Assembly (NCBI RefSeq): GCF_004340905.1
Contig: NZ_SLXD01000008.1
Coordinates: 119,288 to 183,287 of the forward strand
DNA length: 64,000 nucleotides
Direction of reading: 5' to 3'
Source: Rubrivivax gelatinosus
GTDB taxonomy: Bacteria; Pseudomonadota; Gammaproteobacteria; Burkholderiales; Burkholderiaceae_C
Position numbers and translations under genes: made by a program. Below the pieces are notes generated by a model, which saw nothing but the letters and a program-made list of their open reading frames with translations, made no database searches and was not told where the DNA came from. Position 1 is the first letter of the stretch; every line of letters begins with the position of its first letter. Positions 49,029 to 56,156 of this stretch are shown in pieces.

Positions 49029-50261
49029 ATGAAGTCGCAGAAGATCGCCTGCTACGAGGCGCCGCAGCACTTCGAGCCGCTGATGCCGGGGGCTTTGAAG
49101 CTGGAGCCGCTGCTCGAGCTGGCGGGGGATCTGGTACGCGAGTCCGCCTCCCTTGGTGCTGCTGCAGCGCCAGCGGCGCGCAGCGAACTGCGGGCGCTGC
49201 TGCGCAGCATGAATTCGTACTACACGAACCGCATCGAAGGCGAGCACACCCGCCCGTCGGACATCGAGCGTGCGCTGCAACAGGACTACGCCGGCGACGC
49301 CGACACCGCGCGCCGCCAGCGCCTGGCCGTGGCCCACATCGAGACCGAGCAGCAGTGCGAAGAGCGGCTCGACGGCATGCTGGCCGAAAACCGTGACGCC
49401 GTTCCTCGCTGGCTGTATTCGGCCGAGTGTGTTCAGTGGCTGCACGAGAGCCTGTTCTCCGGGCTGGGCGAACAAGACCTGCGGCTGGCCGACGGCTCGC
49501 TGCTGGTCCCCGGCCGCTTCCGCGAACGCCAGGTCACCGTGGGACGGCACGAAGCGCCGCTGCACACCGCGCTGGACGCCTTCGTGAGCCGCTGGGCGCA
49601 GCTCTACGGCAGCGTGCGCCGCGGCGAAGCCAGCGTCGTCGCCGCCATGGCCTCGCATCACCGTCTGGCCTGGGTCCACCCGTTCGCCGACGGCAACGGC
49701 CGCGTCTGCCGTCTGCACACCCATCTGGTGCTGCACGCCGCCGGGCTGACACACGGCTTGTGGTCGCCGCTGCGCGGCTTTGCACGCAGCCAGGTCCGCT
49801 ACAAACAACTGCTGCAGGCCGCCGACGAGCACCGCCAAGGTGACCTGGATGGGCGCGGCAACCTCACCGAAGCCGGCTTCGTCGACTGGATTGGCTACGC
49901 GCTGGAGACCTGCCTGGACCAGGCGCGTTTCATGCGCCAGATGCTGGACGTCGCCGACATCCAGGGCCGCATCGACGCCGCGCTGAGCTTCGAGCAGTCG
50001 GCGCGCCAGTCCGGTGTGCGGCGCGAGGCGCTGCGGCCTCTGCATTACCTGTTCGCCACCCAGACCGAACTGGCGCGTGCCGACTTCAAGGCGATGACGG
50101 GTCTGGGCGATCGGCTGGCGACCGGGCTCGTGTCGTCCTTGATCGCTCGCGGCTTCCTGCGCTCCGATACGCCGTACGGCAAGCTGCGCTTCGCCGTCCC
50201 GCAGCACGCGCTGCGTTTCTACTTCCCGAACCTCTGGCCGGAAGCCGAAGCCGAGGTCTGA
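49029..50261 (+). CDS. Fic-family protein with N-terminal inhibitory motif
   Basis: A 410-aa enzyme that probably transfers AMP from ATP to protein targets. The catalytic motif WVHPFADGNGRVCR is intact (His217, HPFx[D/E]GNGRxxR). The inhibitory motif [S/T]xxxE[G/N] lies near the N-terminus as TNRIEG (Thr66-Gly71), so this is a class II Fic kept off by its own Glu70. The C-terminal part (about 330-410) looks like a winged helix (FKAMTGLGDRLATGLVSSLIARGFLR), which in related proteins binds DNA. No separate antitoxin gene is present, consistent with self-inhibition. GC is slightly below its neighbours. Confidence 0.92.
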   Translation: MKSQKIACYEAPQHFEPLMPGALKLEPLLELAGDLVRESASLGAAAAPAARSELRALLRSMNSYYTNRIEGEHTRPSDIERALQQDYAGDADTARRQRLAVAHIETEQQCEERLDGMLAENRDAVPRWLYSAECVQWLHESLFSGLGEQDLRLADGSLLVPGRFRERQVTVGRHEAPLHTALDAFVSRWAQLYGSVRRGEASVVAAMASHHRLAWVHPFADGNGRVCRLHTHLVLHAAGLTHGLWSPLRGFARSQVRYKQLLQAADEHRQGDLDGRGNLTEAGFVDWIGYALETCLDQARFMRQMLDVADIQGRIDAALSFEQSARQSGVRREALRPLHYLFATQTELARADFKAMTGLGDRLATGLVSSLIARGFLRSDTPYGKLRFAVPQHALRFYFPNLWPEAEAEV

Positions 50262-50348
50262 GCGGGTTGCTTCCGGTTTGCGCCAACCCGGGGCGCGCAT
50301 GACCTTGCTCAAGCTAGAGTCGGCGTTTTCGTCCGACTCCGAGAGCGC

Positions 50349-51191
50349 ATGAGCACGACCGAACTGCCGCCCATCCCCGCCTGGACCGCCGTTGCCGGCT
50401 ATGGCGACATCGTCTACGAGAAGTGCGACGAGGGCATCGCCAAGATCACGATCAACCGCCCCGAGGTGCGCAATGCCTTCCGCCCGGAGACGGTGCAGGA
50501 GATGGAACGCGCCTTCGCCGATGCACGCGACGACGAGAACGTCGGCGTCATCATCCTCACCGGCGCCGGCAAGGACGCTTTCTGCTCGGGCGGCGACCAG
50601 CGTGTGCGCGGCCACGGCGGTTACGTCGGCGGCGACGGCGTGCCGCGCCTGAACGTGCTGGACCTGCAGCGCCAGATCCGCACCCTGCCCAAGCCCGTCG
50701 TCGCGATGGTCGCCGGCTACGCGATCGGCGGCGGCCACGTGCTGCACATGATCTGCGACCTGACGATCGCCGCCGACAACGCACGTTTCGGCCAGACCGG
50801 CCCGCGTGTCGGCAGCTTCGACGGCGGCTACGGCGCCAGCTACATGGCGCGCATCGTCGGCCAGAAGAAGGCGCGCGAGATCTGGTTCCTGTGCCGCCAG
50901 TACGGCGCGCAAGAGGCGCTGGACATGGGCCTCGTCAACTGCGTCGTGCCTTACGAGCGGCTGGAAGAAGAGACCGTGCAGTGGTGCCGCGAGATGCTGG
51001 CCAACAGCCCGATCGCGCTGCGCTGCCTGAAGGCGGCGCTGAACGCCGACTGCGACGGCCAGGCCGGGCTGCAGGAGCTGGCCGGCAACGCCACGCTGCT
51101 GTACTACCTCTCCGAAGAAGGCAAGGAAGGCAAGAACGCCTTCCTGGAAAAGCGCAAGCCGGACTTCCGCAAGTTCCCGCGCCTGCCGTGA
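50349..51191 (+). CDS. menB: 1,4-dihydroxy-2-naphthoyl-CoA synthase
   Basis: A 280-aa crotonase-fold enzyme closing the second ring of menaquinone from o-succinylbenzoyl-CoA. Diagnostic MenB sequences are present: [63 protein letters not shown] and the C-terminal [17 protein letters not shown]. These separate it from generic enoyl-CoA hydratases. It overlaps menE by 4 nt. Other men genes (menF, D, C, A) are not in the window. Confidence 0.95.
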   Translation: MSTTELPPIPAWTAVAGYGDIVYEKCDEGIAKITINRPEVRNAFRPETVQEMERAFADARDDENVGVIILTGAGKDAFCSGGDQRVRGHGGYVGGDGVPRLNVLDLQRQIRTLPKPVVAMVAGYAIGGGHVLHMICDLTIAADNARFGQTGPRVGSFDGGYGASYMARIVGQKKAREIWFLCRQYGAQEALDMGLVNCVVPYERLEEETVQWCREMLANSPIALRCLKAALNADCDGQAGLQELAGNATLLYYLSEEGKEGKNAFLEKRKPDFRKFPRLP

Positions 51192-52513
51192 GCGGCGCCG
51201 ACGACGGCGCGCTGTCCATCCGCGCCGCCGCACGCGAGGCCGGCGCCGCGCCGGCCGTCGTCGCCGAGGACGGCCGCACCTGGACCTGGGCCGAACTGGC
51301 CGCCGCGGCCGAGCCGCGCGTCGCCGCGCTGAGTGGCCGGCGCGACGCGGTGCCGGTGGTCGGCCACAACGCGCTGGCCACCGTCGTCGAACTGCTGGCC
51401 TTGCTGGAAGCCGGCGTGCCGGCGCTGCTGCTGCACCCGCGTGCGACGGCCGCCGAACACGCGGCCGAGATCGCCGCCTGCGAAGCCGCCGGCGCCTTGC
51501 CGGCCGACGCCGCGGCGGTGATCTTCACCTCCGGCACCACCGGCCGTTCGCGCGGCGCGGTGCTGACACGCGCCGCCTTCCGCGCGTCGGCCGCCGCGCA
51601 CGCCGCCAACGTCGGGTGGCAGGCCGGTGACCGCTGGCTGCTGGCGATGCCGCTGGCGCGGGTCGGCGGGCTGTCGATCCTGACGCGCTGCATGGCGGCC
51701 CGCGCGACGCTGGTGCTGGCGCCGCGTTTCGACGCCGCGCGGCTGCCGGGCTTGATCGAACACGAGCGCATCACGCTGGCGTCGCTGGTGCCGACGATGC
51801 TGGCGCTGACGCTGGACGCGCACCCGGGCTGGGTGGCGCCGTCGTATTTCCGCACCTTGCTGCTGGGCGGCTCGGCGGCGTCGCCGCGGCTCTTCGCCCG
51901 GGCGCGTGCGGCGCGGCTGCCGGTCGTCGTGACCTACGGCTGCACCGAGACCTGCTCGCAGATCGTCGCCACGCCGTACGAGGCGCGTTTCGACGCCGAA
52001 CCCTGGGGCTGCGGCACCGTGCTGCCCGGCGCCGAACTGCGCGCCGACGGCGAGCGCCTGCAGGTGCGCGGCGCGATGCGCATGCACGGCTACCTGGGCG
52101 AGCCGGCGCTGGACCCCGAGGCCTGGTTCGACACCGGCGACCACGGCCGCATCCACGCCGACGGCCATGTCGAACTCTTCGGCCGCCGCCACGACCTGAT
52201 CGTCACCGGCGGCGAGAACGTCTACCCGGCCGAGGTGGAGCGTGTGCTGGAAGCGCTGCCCGGCATCGCCGCCGCTGCGGTCTTCGGCGTGGCCGACGAA
52301 ACCTGGGGCCAGACCGTCGCCGCCGCGCTGGTGGCCGACGGCACGCCGCCGCCCGACGCGACGATCGTCGACCACCTGGCCACGCACCTGGCACGCCACA
52401 AGCGGCCACGGGCGGTGGTCTGGGTCGATGCGCTGCCGGTCACGGCGGCGGGCAAGCCGGATCGGGGGGCGCTGGGGGCGAGGGTGGGGGAGTTGCGGGG
52501 GGTGAAGGCTTGA
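51188..52513 (+). CDS. menE: o-succinylbenzoate-CoA ligase
   Basis: A 441-aa ANL-superfamily adenylating enzyme that makes o-succinylbenzoyl-CoA for MenB. The motifs are [15 protein letters not shown] (P-loop), [10 protein letters not shown] (A5), [10 protein letters not shown] (A7 Asp) and [13 protein letters not shown] (A10 Lys). The start is GTG 51188, overlapping menB by 4 nt; longer reading would run inside menB. The last 92 bases, including the A10 Lys motif, are duplicated downstream at 53662-53753. The order menB-menE is consistent with menaquinone synthesis. Confidence 0.92.
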   Translation: MSGADDGALSIRAAAREAGAAPAVVAEDGRTWTWAELAAAAEPRVAALSGRRDAVPVVGHNALATVVELLALLEAGVPALLLHPRATAAEHAAEIAACEAAGALPADAAAVIFTSGTTGRSRGAVLTRAAFRASAAAHAANVGWQAGDRWLLAMPLARVGGLSILTRCMAARATLVLAPRFDAARLPGLIEHERITLASLVPTMLALTLDAHPGWVAPSYFRTLLLGGSAASPRLFARARAARLPVVVTYGCTETCSQIVATPYEARFDAEPWGCGTVLPGAELRADGERLQVRGAMRMHGYLGEPALDPEAWFDTGDHGRIHADGHVELFGRRHDLIVTGGENVYPAEVERVLEALPGIAAAAVFGVADETWGQTVAAALVADGTPPPDATIVDHLATHLARHKRPRAVVWVDALPVTAAGKPDRGALGARVGELRGVKA

Positions 52514-52515
52514 TG

Positions 52516-52661
52516 CGCGCTTCGGCGGCCGGGCTGTGCACCACGCTCAGCTTGCCGGCCTTCATTTCGCTGATCGACTGCAGCAGATCCGCGCCGAGGT
52601 CGCGGCCGGCTTCGTAGCCGGCGAGTTCTTTCGGGGACAACGGCTTGGTCTTCGAGGGCAC
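52516..52661 (-). pseudogene. HTH antitoxin, 5' remnant (copy 1)
   Basis: A GTG start at 52661 gives VPSKTKPLSPKELAGYEAGRD, continuing to KLSVVHSPAAEAR, then the frame runs into the end of menE. The helix-turn-helix half is gone. The piece aligns base for base with 53900-54045 of copy 2. It belongs to the HigA-like antitoxins that overlap the end of their toxin gene: the start lies inside the RALED codons of the upstream toxin remnant. Confidence 0.7.
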
Positions 52662-52832
52662 GGCGGATCTCCTTGAGTACGGCGGCGGAGAGCTTGTCGG
52701 TCTTGGCTTTGGCGTAGAGCGTCAGCAGCACCTCGGCGCCGGCTTTGGGGACGCGAACTCACTGCGTTCAGCCTCCATCCAGTACACGGGCCACTGCTTC
52801 TGGAGCGGCGGCGTCTCGACGACGGTGAACAT
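52648..52832 (-). pseudogene. RelE/HigB-like toxin with internal deletion (copy 1)
   Basis: From ATG 52832 the first 26 codons read MFTVVETPPLQKQWPVYWME, the typical start of this toxin family, but the frame then breaks and stops. In another frame the C-terminus survives: LLTLYAKAKTDKLSAAVLKE, then IRRALED. The middle third, containing the RNA-binding core, is missing. Its own stop codon is also lost (GAC CAA), fusing it to the antitoxin remnant. It cannot make an active toxin. Confidence 0.65.
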
Positions 52833-52988
52833 GCGGTGACTCTACGCCCCGGACGTAGGGTTCTAGGCTGTGTCTGCAGGCTGTCAGCCGCGAACGGGCG
52901 CTTGCCCTGGGACGTTCGGCAGTGGGACCATTCCTTGGCGAACTGCCGCGGAGTCCGGGCTTGCAGCGATTGGAGAGGGACCTTGGCG

Positions 52989-53312
52989 ATGAACGTCGAC
53001 CACTACACCTGGCGCGTCACCTGGTCCACCGAGGATGGCGAACACGTCGGTCTGTGCGCCGAGTTCCCGTCGCTGTCGTGGCTGGCCGCTTCGCCCGAGG
53101 AGGCGCTGGCCGGCATCCGCGCCGTGGTGGCCGACTGCGTGAAGGACATGCTGGCCAACGCCGAACCGGTGCCCGAGCCGATCGCCGACCGGCGCTACAG
53201 CGGCGAGTTCAAGGTCCGCATCCCGCCGCAACGGCATCGGCAACTGGTCATCGAGGCGGCCGAGCAACGGGTCAGCCTGAACCGGTTGGTGAGCACCAAG
53301 CTCGCCGCCTGA
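52989..53312 (+). CDS. HicB-like antitoxin, orphan
   Basis: A 107-aa protein with the HicB fold: YTWRVTWSTEDGEHVGLCAEFPSLSWLAASPEEALAGIRAVV, then a ribbon-helix-helix C-terminus (GEFKVRIPPQRHRQLVIEAAEQRVSLNRLVSTKLA). HicB proteins neutralise HicA mRNA nucleases and repress their own operon. No hicA can be found on either side; a 107-residue HicB alone may be a relic, or a regulator that uses the RHH domain. The start ATG 52989 has GAGAGGGA 9 bases upstream. Confidence 0.8.
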   Translation: MNVDHYTWRVTWSTEDGEHVGLCAEFPSLSWLAASPEEALAGIRAVVADCVKDMLANAEPVPEPIADRRYSGEFKVRIPPQRHRQLVIEAAEQRVSLNRLVSTKLAA

Positions 53313-53422
53313 CGCGCGGCTGTCGCGCTGGGGTGTGGCCGGTCGGCCAGATGCCCGGTGTTCGTTTCTTCTGCGGCCGGGAGGCGCCACGCGCGCCACC
53401 GCCCCCGGCGTGCCCCGGCCGC

Positions 53423-53500
53423 CGGGTGGCCGGTTCCGTTCATGTCCCCCGGGCGGGCTGCGCCCGCCCTCCTCCTTTACTTCACTCCACCGGCCACCCG
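53423..53500. repeat. 78-bp palindromic-end element, copy A
   Basis: The element begins CGGGTGGCCGGT and ends with the inverse ACCGGCCACCCG, giving 12-base terminal inverted repeats. It is present again, reversed and apparently identical, at 55993-56070. Upstream similarity extends about 40 bases with mismatches (GCGCGCCACCGCC.. against GCGCGTGCCACCGCC..). It has no coding capacity; it looks like a mobile REP/MITE-type element. It is part of the 469-base gap between hicB and the antitoxin copy, which contains no gene. Confidence 0.8.
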
Positions 53501-53551
53501 ACGACCGGGGCAGGGAGTGGCCGCTTCCAGCCAGCCCTCGGGAAGGCTGGG

Positions 53552-53651
53552 GTCAGGTCTTGCCTTTTGCACGCCACTTCGGCCGCAGGAGGGTTGGCCT
53601 CGCGAGAACGGCCCGCGTTCGCGGCCTGTGTTGCAAAAGGCAAGACCTGAC
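53552..53651. repeat. 100-bp MITE-like element with 20-bp inverted ends, copy 1
   Basis: The ends are perfect inverted repeats: GTCAGGTCTTGCCTTTTGCA at 53552-53571 and its complement at 53632-53651. The middle is GC-rich (CGCGAGAACGGCCCGCGTTCGCGG). A second copy lies at 54830-54929 and a 16-base piece of the right end at 54070-54085. No ORF fits inside. Elements of this type may be moved by RAYT-like or IS transposases in trans; none is in the window. Confidence 0.82.
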
Positions 53652-53661
53652 TCCACCTCCC

Positions 53662-53753
53662 GGGTCGACGCGCTGCCGGTCACGGCGGCGGGCAAGCCGG
53701 ATCGGGGGGCGCTGGGGGCGAGGAGCGCGGACCTGCGGGGCTTGAAGGTCTGA
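53662..53753 (+). pseudogene. duplicated 3' end of menE
   Basis: These 92 bases repeat the end of menE (52422-52513). The first 62 bases have one mismatch; the rest has drifted but still ends in a stop codon at the same position ([18 protein letters not shown]..., ending LRGLKV). There is no start or upstream part of the gene, so it is a tail fragment. It begins 11 bases after the MITE-like element and is followed by an antitoxin copy, as at the original locus. Confidence 0.88.
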
Positions 53754-53781
53754 ACGCCCGCGACGGCCGGAAGCAGCGGCG

Positions 53782-54045
53782 CTACTGCCCCGCGACGTCC
53801 AGCAGCGCCTTCGGATTTGTCCGCGCGATGGCCAGCAGCGTGCGCACCGAGACGCCGAGCAGCGCCGCGAACTGGCTTTGCGACAGGCCCGTCTTCTGGC
53901 GCGCTTCGGTGGCCGGGCTGTGCACCACGCTCAGCTTGCCCGCCTTCATCTCGCGGATCGACTGCAACAGTTCCGCGCCCCGGTCGCGGTCGGCCTCGTT
54001 GGCGGCGAGTTCCTTGGGGGACAGCGGTTCAGTCTTCGAGGGCAC
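53782..54045 (-). CDS. HigA-like HTH antitoxin with in-frame deletion (copy 2)
   Basis: An 87-aa ORF from GTG 54045: VPSKTEPLSPKELAANEADRD, then SVVHSPATEARQKTGLSQSQ, FAALLGVSVRTLLAIARTNP and KALLDVAGQ. The family normally has about 16 residues (an EWEQGRRxPSGAAR-type stretch) between VSVRTL and LLAIA. Their absence removes the recognition-helix end, so DNA binding is doubtful. The deletion is in frame and could come from recombination between two RTL-coding repeats. It may be a pseudogene; its toxin is gone. Confidence 0.55.
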   Translation of the reverse strand: MPSKTEPLSPKELAANEADRDRGAELLQSIREMKAGKLSVVHSPATEARQKTGLSQSQFAALLGVSVRTLLAIARTNPKALLDVAGQ

Positions 54046-54068
54046 GGCAGCTCTCCTTGAGTACGGCG
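54029..54068 (-). pseudogene. toxin 3' tail (copy 2)
   Basis: The last 13 codons of the RelE/HigB-like toxin remain: SAVLKESCRALED and stop TGA, overlapping the antitoxin GTG as in copy 1. Just upstream the sequence joins a 16-base piece of the MITE-like element's right end (54070-54085), so the body of the toxin was lost at or near that element. Confidence 0.6.
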
Positions 54069-54091
54069 GAAGACCTGACCCCCGACACCCA

Positions 54092-54111
54092 GCCTGCATC
54101 AATCACTTGGG
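54092..54111. repeat. shared 3' tail sequence, copy 1
   Basis: GCCTGCATCAATCACTTGGG recurs at 55159-55178. On the minus strand each copy stands 7-15 bases after the stop codon of an unrelated ORF (54118-54681 and 55194-55700). Identical tails after unrelated genes suggest mobile cassette borders. Confidence 0.75.
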
Positions 54112-54117
54112 AGGAGT

Positions 54118-54681
54118 CTATTGAGAGGGGATGCCGCCAAACTCCGGAAACTTTGATAGGTATGTCCTCAGGCCAACGTTGCCATTGAGAATGTCCGATT
54201 CCTTGAATATCGCTTCATAGTCTGCTATGTCAATCGGGTCCTTTCGTGACTCAGGCCAAGCAGCAAAGCCATAAATAACTACCGCGGACTTTGGTTCAAT
54301 CGGTCCGGCATCAAAGTACGAAGCGTTGACGATGCGTTGTTTCAGCAGAGACAGATAAAACTCGTGTCTCCAGTGCTCCTCGTGCTCAGCGCACAGGCGG
54401 CGATAGAGAGGTGTCTTGAGCCTCGCTCGCAAGTCCTTGTATGACTCAAGATGCCTAGCACACGTAAGCCAGTTCAGCCTGTCTGGCGCGGGTCTCTGAT
54501 CATCTTGTCGGATCGCATGCAATGACTTGTACGCGCGCTCCAGTGCAAGCACAGCTTCAGAGAAGACAGCAGTGTCGTGAGTGTTGCGCCAGGGGATGTA
54601 TATCGCCAAGACGGCGACAACGGCCGACACGAATGAGATCGCGGCTCCAGCTACTGCGACTTGATCGACGGGCGAGGTCAT
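54118..54681 (-). CDS. membrane-anchored protein, unknown (cassette-like)
   Basis: A 187-aa protein with one N-terminal membrane helix (VAVAGAAISFVSAVVAVLAIYIP) and a cytoplasmic or periplasmic part with YKSLHAIRQDD, WRHEFYLSLLKQRIVNASYF and YEAIFKESDILNGNVGLRTYL. I recognise no domain. GC content and codon choice are clearly lower than in the neighbouring core genes (many AAA, GAT, ATT), a sign of transfer. The start ATG is 16 bases after GTTAGGC and shares the leader GTTAGGCGGCACAGGA with a second ORF in this zone. Confidence 0.7.
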   Translation of the reverse strand: MTSPVDQVAVAGAAISFVSAVVAVLAIYIPWRNTHDTAVFSEAVLALERAYKSLHAIRQDDQRPAPDRLNWLTCARHLESYKDLRARLKTPLYRRLCAEHEEHWRHEFYLSLLKQRIVNASYFDAGPIEPKSAVVIYGFAAWPESRKDPIDIADYEAIFKESDILNGNVGLRTYLSKFPEFGGIPSQ

Positions 54682-54697
54682 AGGTGATTCCTGTGCC

Positions 54698-54736
54698 GCC
54701 TAACGAACGAAAGGGGGTGCCCATAGCGTCCCACCC
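54698..54736. other. attC-like boundary 1
   Basis: The 7-mer GCCTAAC (54698-54704; GTTAGGC on the coding strand) fits the integron core consensus GTTRRRY. It is followed by a possible short stem (GGGTG at 54715-54719 with CACCC at 54732-54736). The next ORF starts 16 bases from it. I cannot find the second core box that a full attC should have. Confidence 0.35.
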
Positions 54737-54744
54737 GCCCGAGG

Positions 54745-55056
54745 TTATCCCTCACGCAAGGCCGGCCATCTAGTACTACGATTGGGTTGCGAAATCTCAT
54801 CTTCCACCCGGCTGACGGGAAGGCTGGGGGGCAGATCTTGCCTTTTGAACGTCACCTGGGTCGCTGGAGGGTTAGCCTCGCGAGAGCGGCCCGCGTTCGC
54901 GGTCTGTGCTGCAAAAGGCAAGACCTGACCCCCGATCCCCCTGGTTTTTCTTTTGGCGAGGTGCTCGGCGAGATGGTGTGAATGCCAAATTGCGGAGTTT
55001 GCACCAGAGTAAAGGCTCTCGCGTTCATGCGGCGCGAAGAGAGTCGCTAGCGACAT
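54745..55056 (-). pseudogene. cassette-like ORF interrupted by MITE-like element
   Basis: From ATG 55056 about 40 codons read MSLATLFAPHERESLYSGAN, continuing HHLAEHLAKRKTRG. The frame then runs into the 100-base element at 54830-54929 (GQVLPFAAQT...) and beyond it. The N-terminal part has a leader GTCAGGCATCACAGGA very like that of the 187-aa gene, so an original gene was probably cut by the element. No family is recognisable. Confidence 0.45.
54830..54929. repeat. 100-bp MITE-like element, copy 2
   Basis: Same length and layout as 53552-53651. The right end (54910-54929) is identical to that of copy 1; the left end (54830-54849) differs at three bases. The middle matches (CTGGAGGGTTAGCCTCGCGAGAGCGGCCCG). 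It lies inside a cassette-like ORF, showing that it moved after that ORF was in place. Confidence 0.8.
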
Positions 55057-55073
55057 ACGGTGTGTCCTGTGAT

Positions 55074-55144
55074 GCCTGACGTGTGGCTCGCAAGGCGCAG
55101 CGGCTCGGCATGTCGCTCGTACCGGTCACGCCTGACTCAGCCAC
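55074..55144. other. attC-like boundary 2 with imperfect hairpin
   Basis: GCCTGAC (55074-55080; GTCAGGC on the coding strand) is followed by two nested stems: GTGGCT (55083-55088) with AGCCAC (55139-55144), and AGGCG (55093-55097) with CGCCT (55129-55133), separated by unpaired 4- and 5-base bulges. This is the layout of folded attC sites (two boxes with an internal spacer). The ORF start is 17 bases away. The core deviates from GTTRRRY at the third base. Confidence 0.4.
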
Positions 55145-55158
55145 CGACTAGAAACTCC

Positions 55159-55178
55159 GCCTGCATCAATCACTTGGG
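55159..55178. repeat. shared 3' tail sequence, copy 2
   Basis: Identical to 54092-54111 over 20 bases and placed 15 bases after the stop of the 168-aa gene. Together with the attC-like boundary at 55074-55144 it fills the end of that cassette-like unit. Confidence 0.75.
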
Positions 55179-55193
55179 GGGTCTTGAGAGGCG

Positions 55194-55700
55194 TCACCAA
55201 GTGAGCTCACCGTTTGCGTCCTGCGTGAGCAAAACCTTGCCGGCCGCAATGACTGAGCCATACCATTGAAGCGCAATTGCCATCGTGGTTGCAAAGTGTA
55301 GTTCATTCTCTCCGGTCACCCTTTGCCCGATACGCTGCGCAGTAGCTGTCAACGCTTGACTAGCATCGCGTGATTCGTTGGTGGTAAAGATCTGAGAGTA
55401 TTCATCAAGTCGCTTCATCAGCAGTGGGCCGACCAGCGACTTCAGTTCAGCAGGGCTGTACTCTCGCTTCATGCCCTCCATGAACAATTCAAATGCGTAA
55501 GACCCGGCCTTCTCGTGCTTGTCTTTCGGAAGCGCGTGAAATACTCGTTCGACCATCCAGAAGGTGGCGACTGAAGATTCCAGTAGATTGACAGCTTCGA
55601 GATGAAAGCACTCTTGGATGTCAATCTCAAGTGCTGCATCTAGAAGTGCTGCGACCGCCGGTTGGTAACTGGGAGGATCCTTCTTCTTGAATGGCCACAT
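55194..55700 (-). CDS. soluble protein, unknown (cassette-like)
   Basis: A 168-aa protein starting at ATG 55700 (MWPFKKKDPPSYQP), 21 bases after GTTAGGC. The ORF is open 47 codons further up, but that part crosses the hairpin boundary. It is mostly helical, with ECFHLEAVNLLESSVATFWMVERVFHALP and HFATTMAIALQWYGSVIAAGKVLL. I know no matching family. Its codon use is much more AT-rich than the surrounding core genes. The 3' end carries the shared tail sequence. Confidence 0.7.
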   Translation of the reverse strand: MWPFKKKDPPSYQPAVAALLDAALEIDIQECFHLEAVNLLESSVATFWMVERVFHALPKDKHEKAGSYAFELFMEGMKREYSPAELKSLVGPLLMKRLDEYSQIFTTNESRDASQALTATAQRIGQRVTGENELHFATTMAIALQWYGSVIAAGKVLLTQDANGELTW

Positions 55701-55721
55701 ACGAAGACCTGTGAAAGTGAC

Positions 55722-55763
55722 GCCTAACCTTGTTATATGCGGCGCCCGAACGTCGCGTATAAC
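55722..55763. other. attC-like boundary 3 with hairpin
   Basis: GCCTAAC (55722-55728; GTTAGGC on the coding strand) is followed by GTTATATGCG (55732-55741) and its near-complement CGCGTATAAC (55754-55763), a 10-base stem with one mismatch. The position before the 168-aa ORF matches the other two boundaries. Confidence 0.4.
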
Positions 55764-55992
55764 ATCCAACGCTCGGGTAACAGGCGCCCCCGGGCTGAGA
55801 CTCAAGCCCTTTTCGCGCTTGAGATTCCAGTTGCTGAGCACTCAGTTCCACAGGCGTAAAAAGACGCCGAAAGCGGCGCCAGTCGCGCACGATTCTGCGC
55901 CGCGTGATCGTGTCCGCCAATCCCTCCGCCCGCCTTCGGGGGGAGGTCGGTCATACTGAGCGGACAGAGCCGCCCCGCCCTGCCGCGGGCGC

Positions 55993-56070
55993 CGGGTGGC
56001 CGGTGGAGTGAAGTAAAGGAGGAGGGCGGGCGCAGCCCGCCCGGGGGACATGAACGGAACCGGCCACCCG
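55993..56070. repeat. 78-bp palindromic-end element, copy B (inverted)
   Basis: Reverse complement of 53423-53500, with no difference seen over the 78 bases. The two copies lie about 2.5 kb apart in opposite orientation, so recombination between them would invert the accessory zone. The 456-base gap in which it sits (55701-56156) contains attC-like boundary 3 and this element, and otherwise no gene. Confidence 0.8.
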
Positions 56071-56156
56071 GTGACCGTGGCACGCTACGGCGGTGGCACG
56101 CGCGGCGGTCCACCCGTCAATGGAGCCCAGAAGGGCTAACGGCGACTCCGGCGGCT

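Noticed and set aside
53313..53781. Short ORFs across the gap after hicB (for example one ending at 53753).
   Set aside because: They are built from the two inverted-repeat elements and the duplicated menE end and have no own start context or family.
54698..55763. Naming the zone an integron outright.
   Set aside because: No integrase, no second core box in any boundary, and one core deviates from GTTRRRY; only a cassette-like description is safe.
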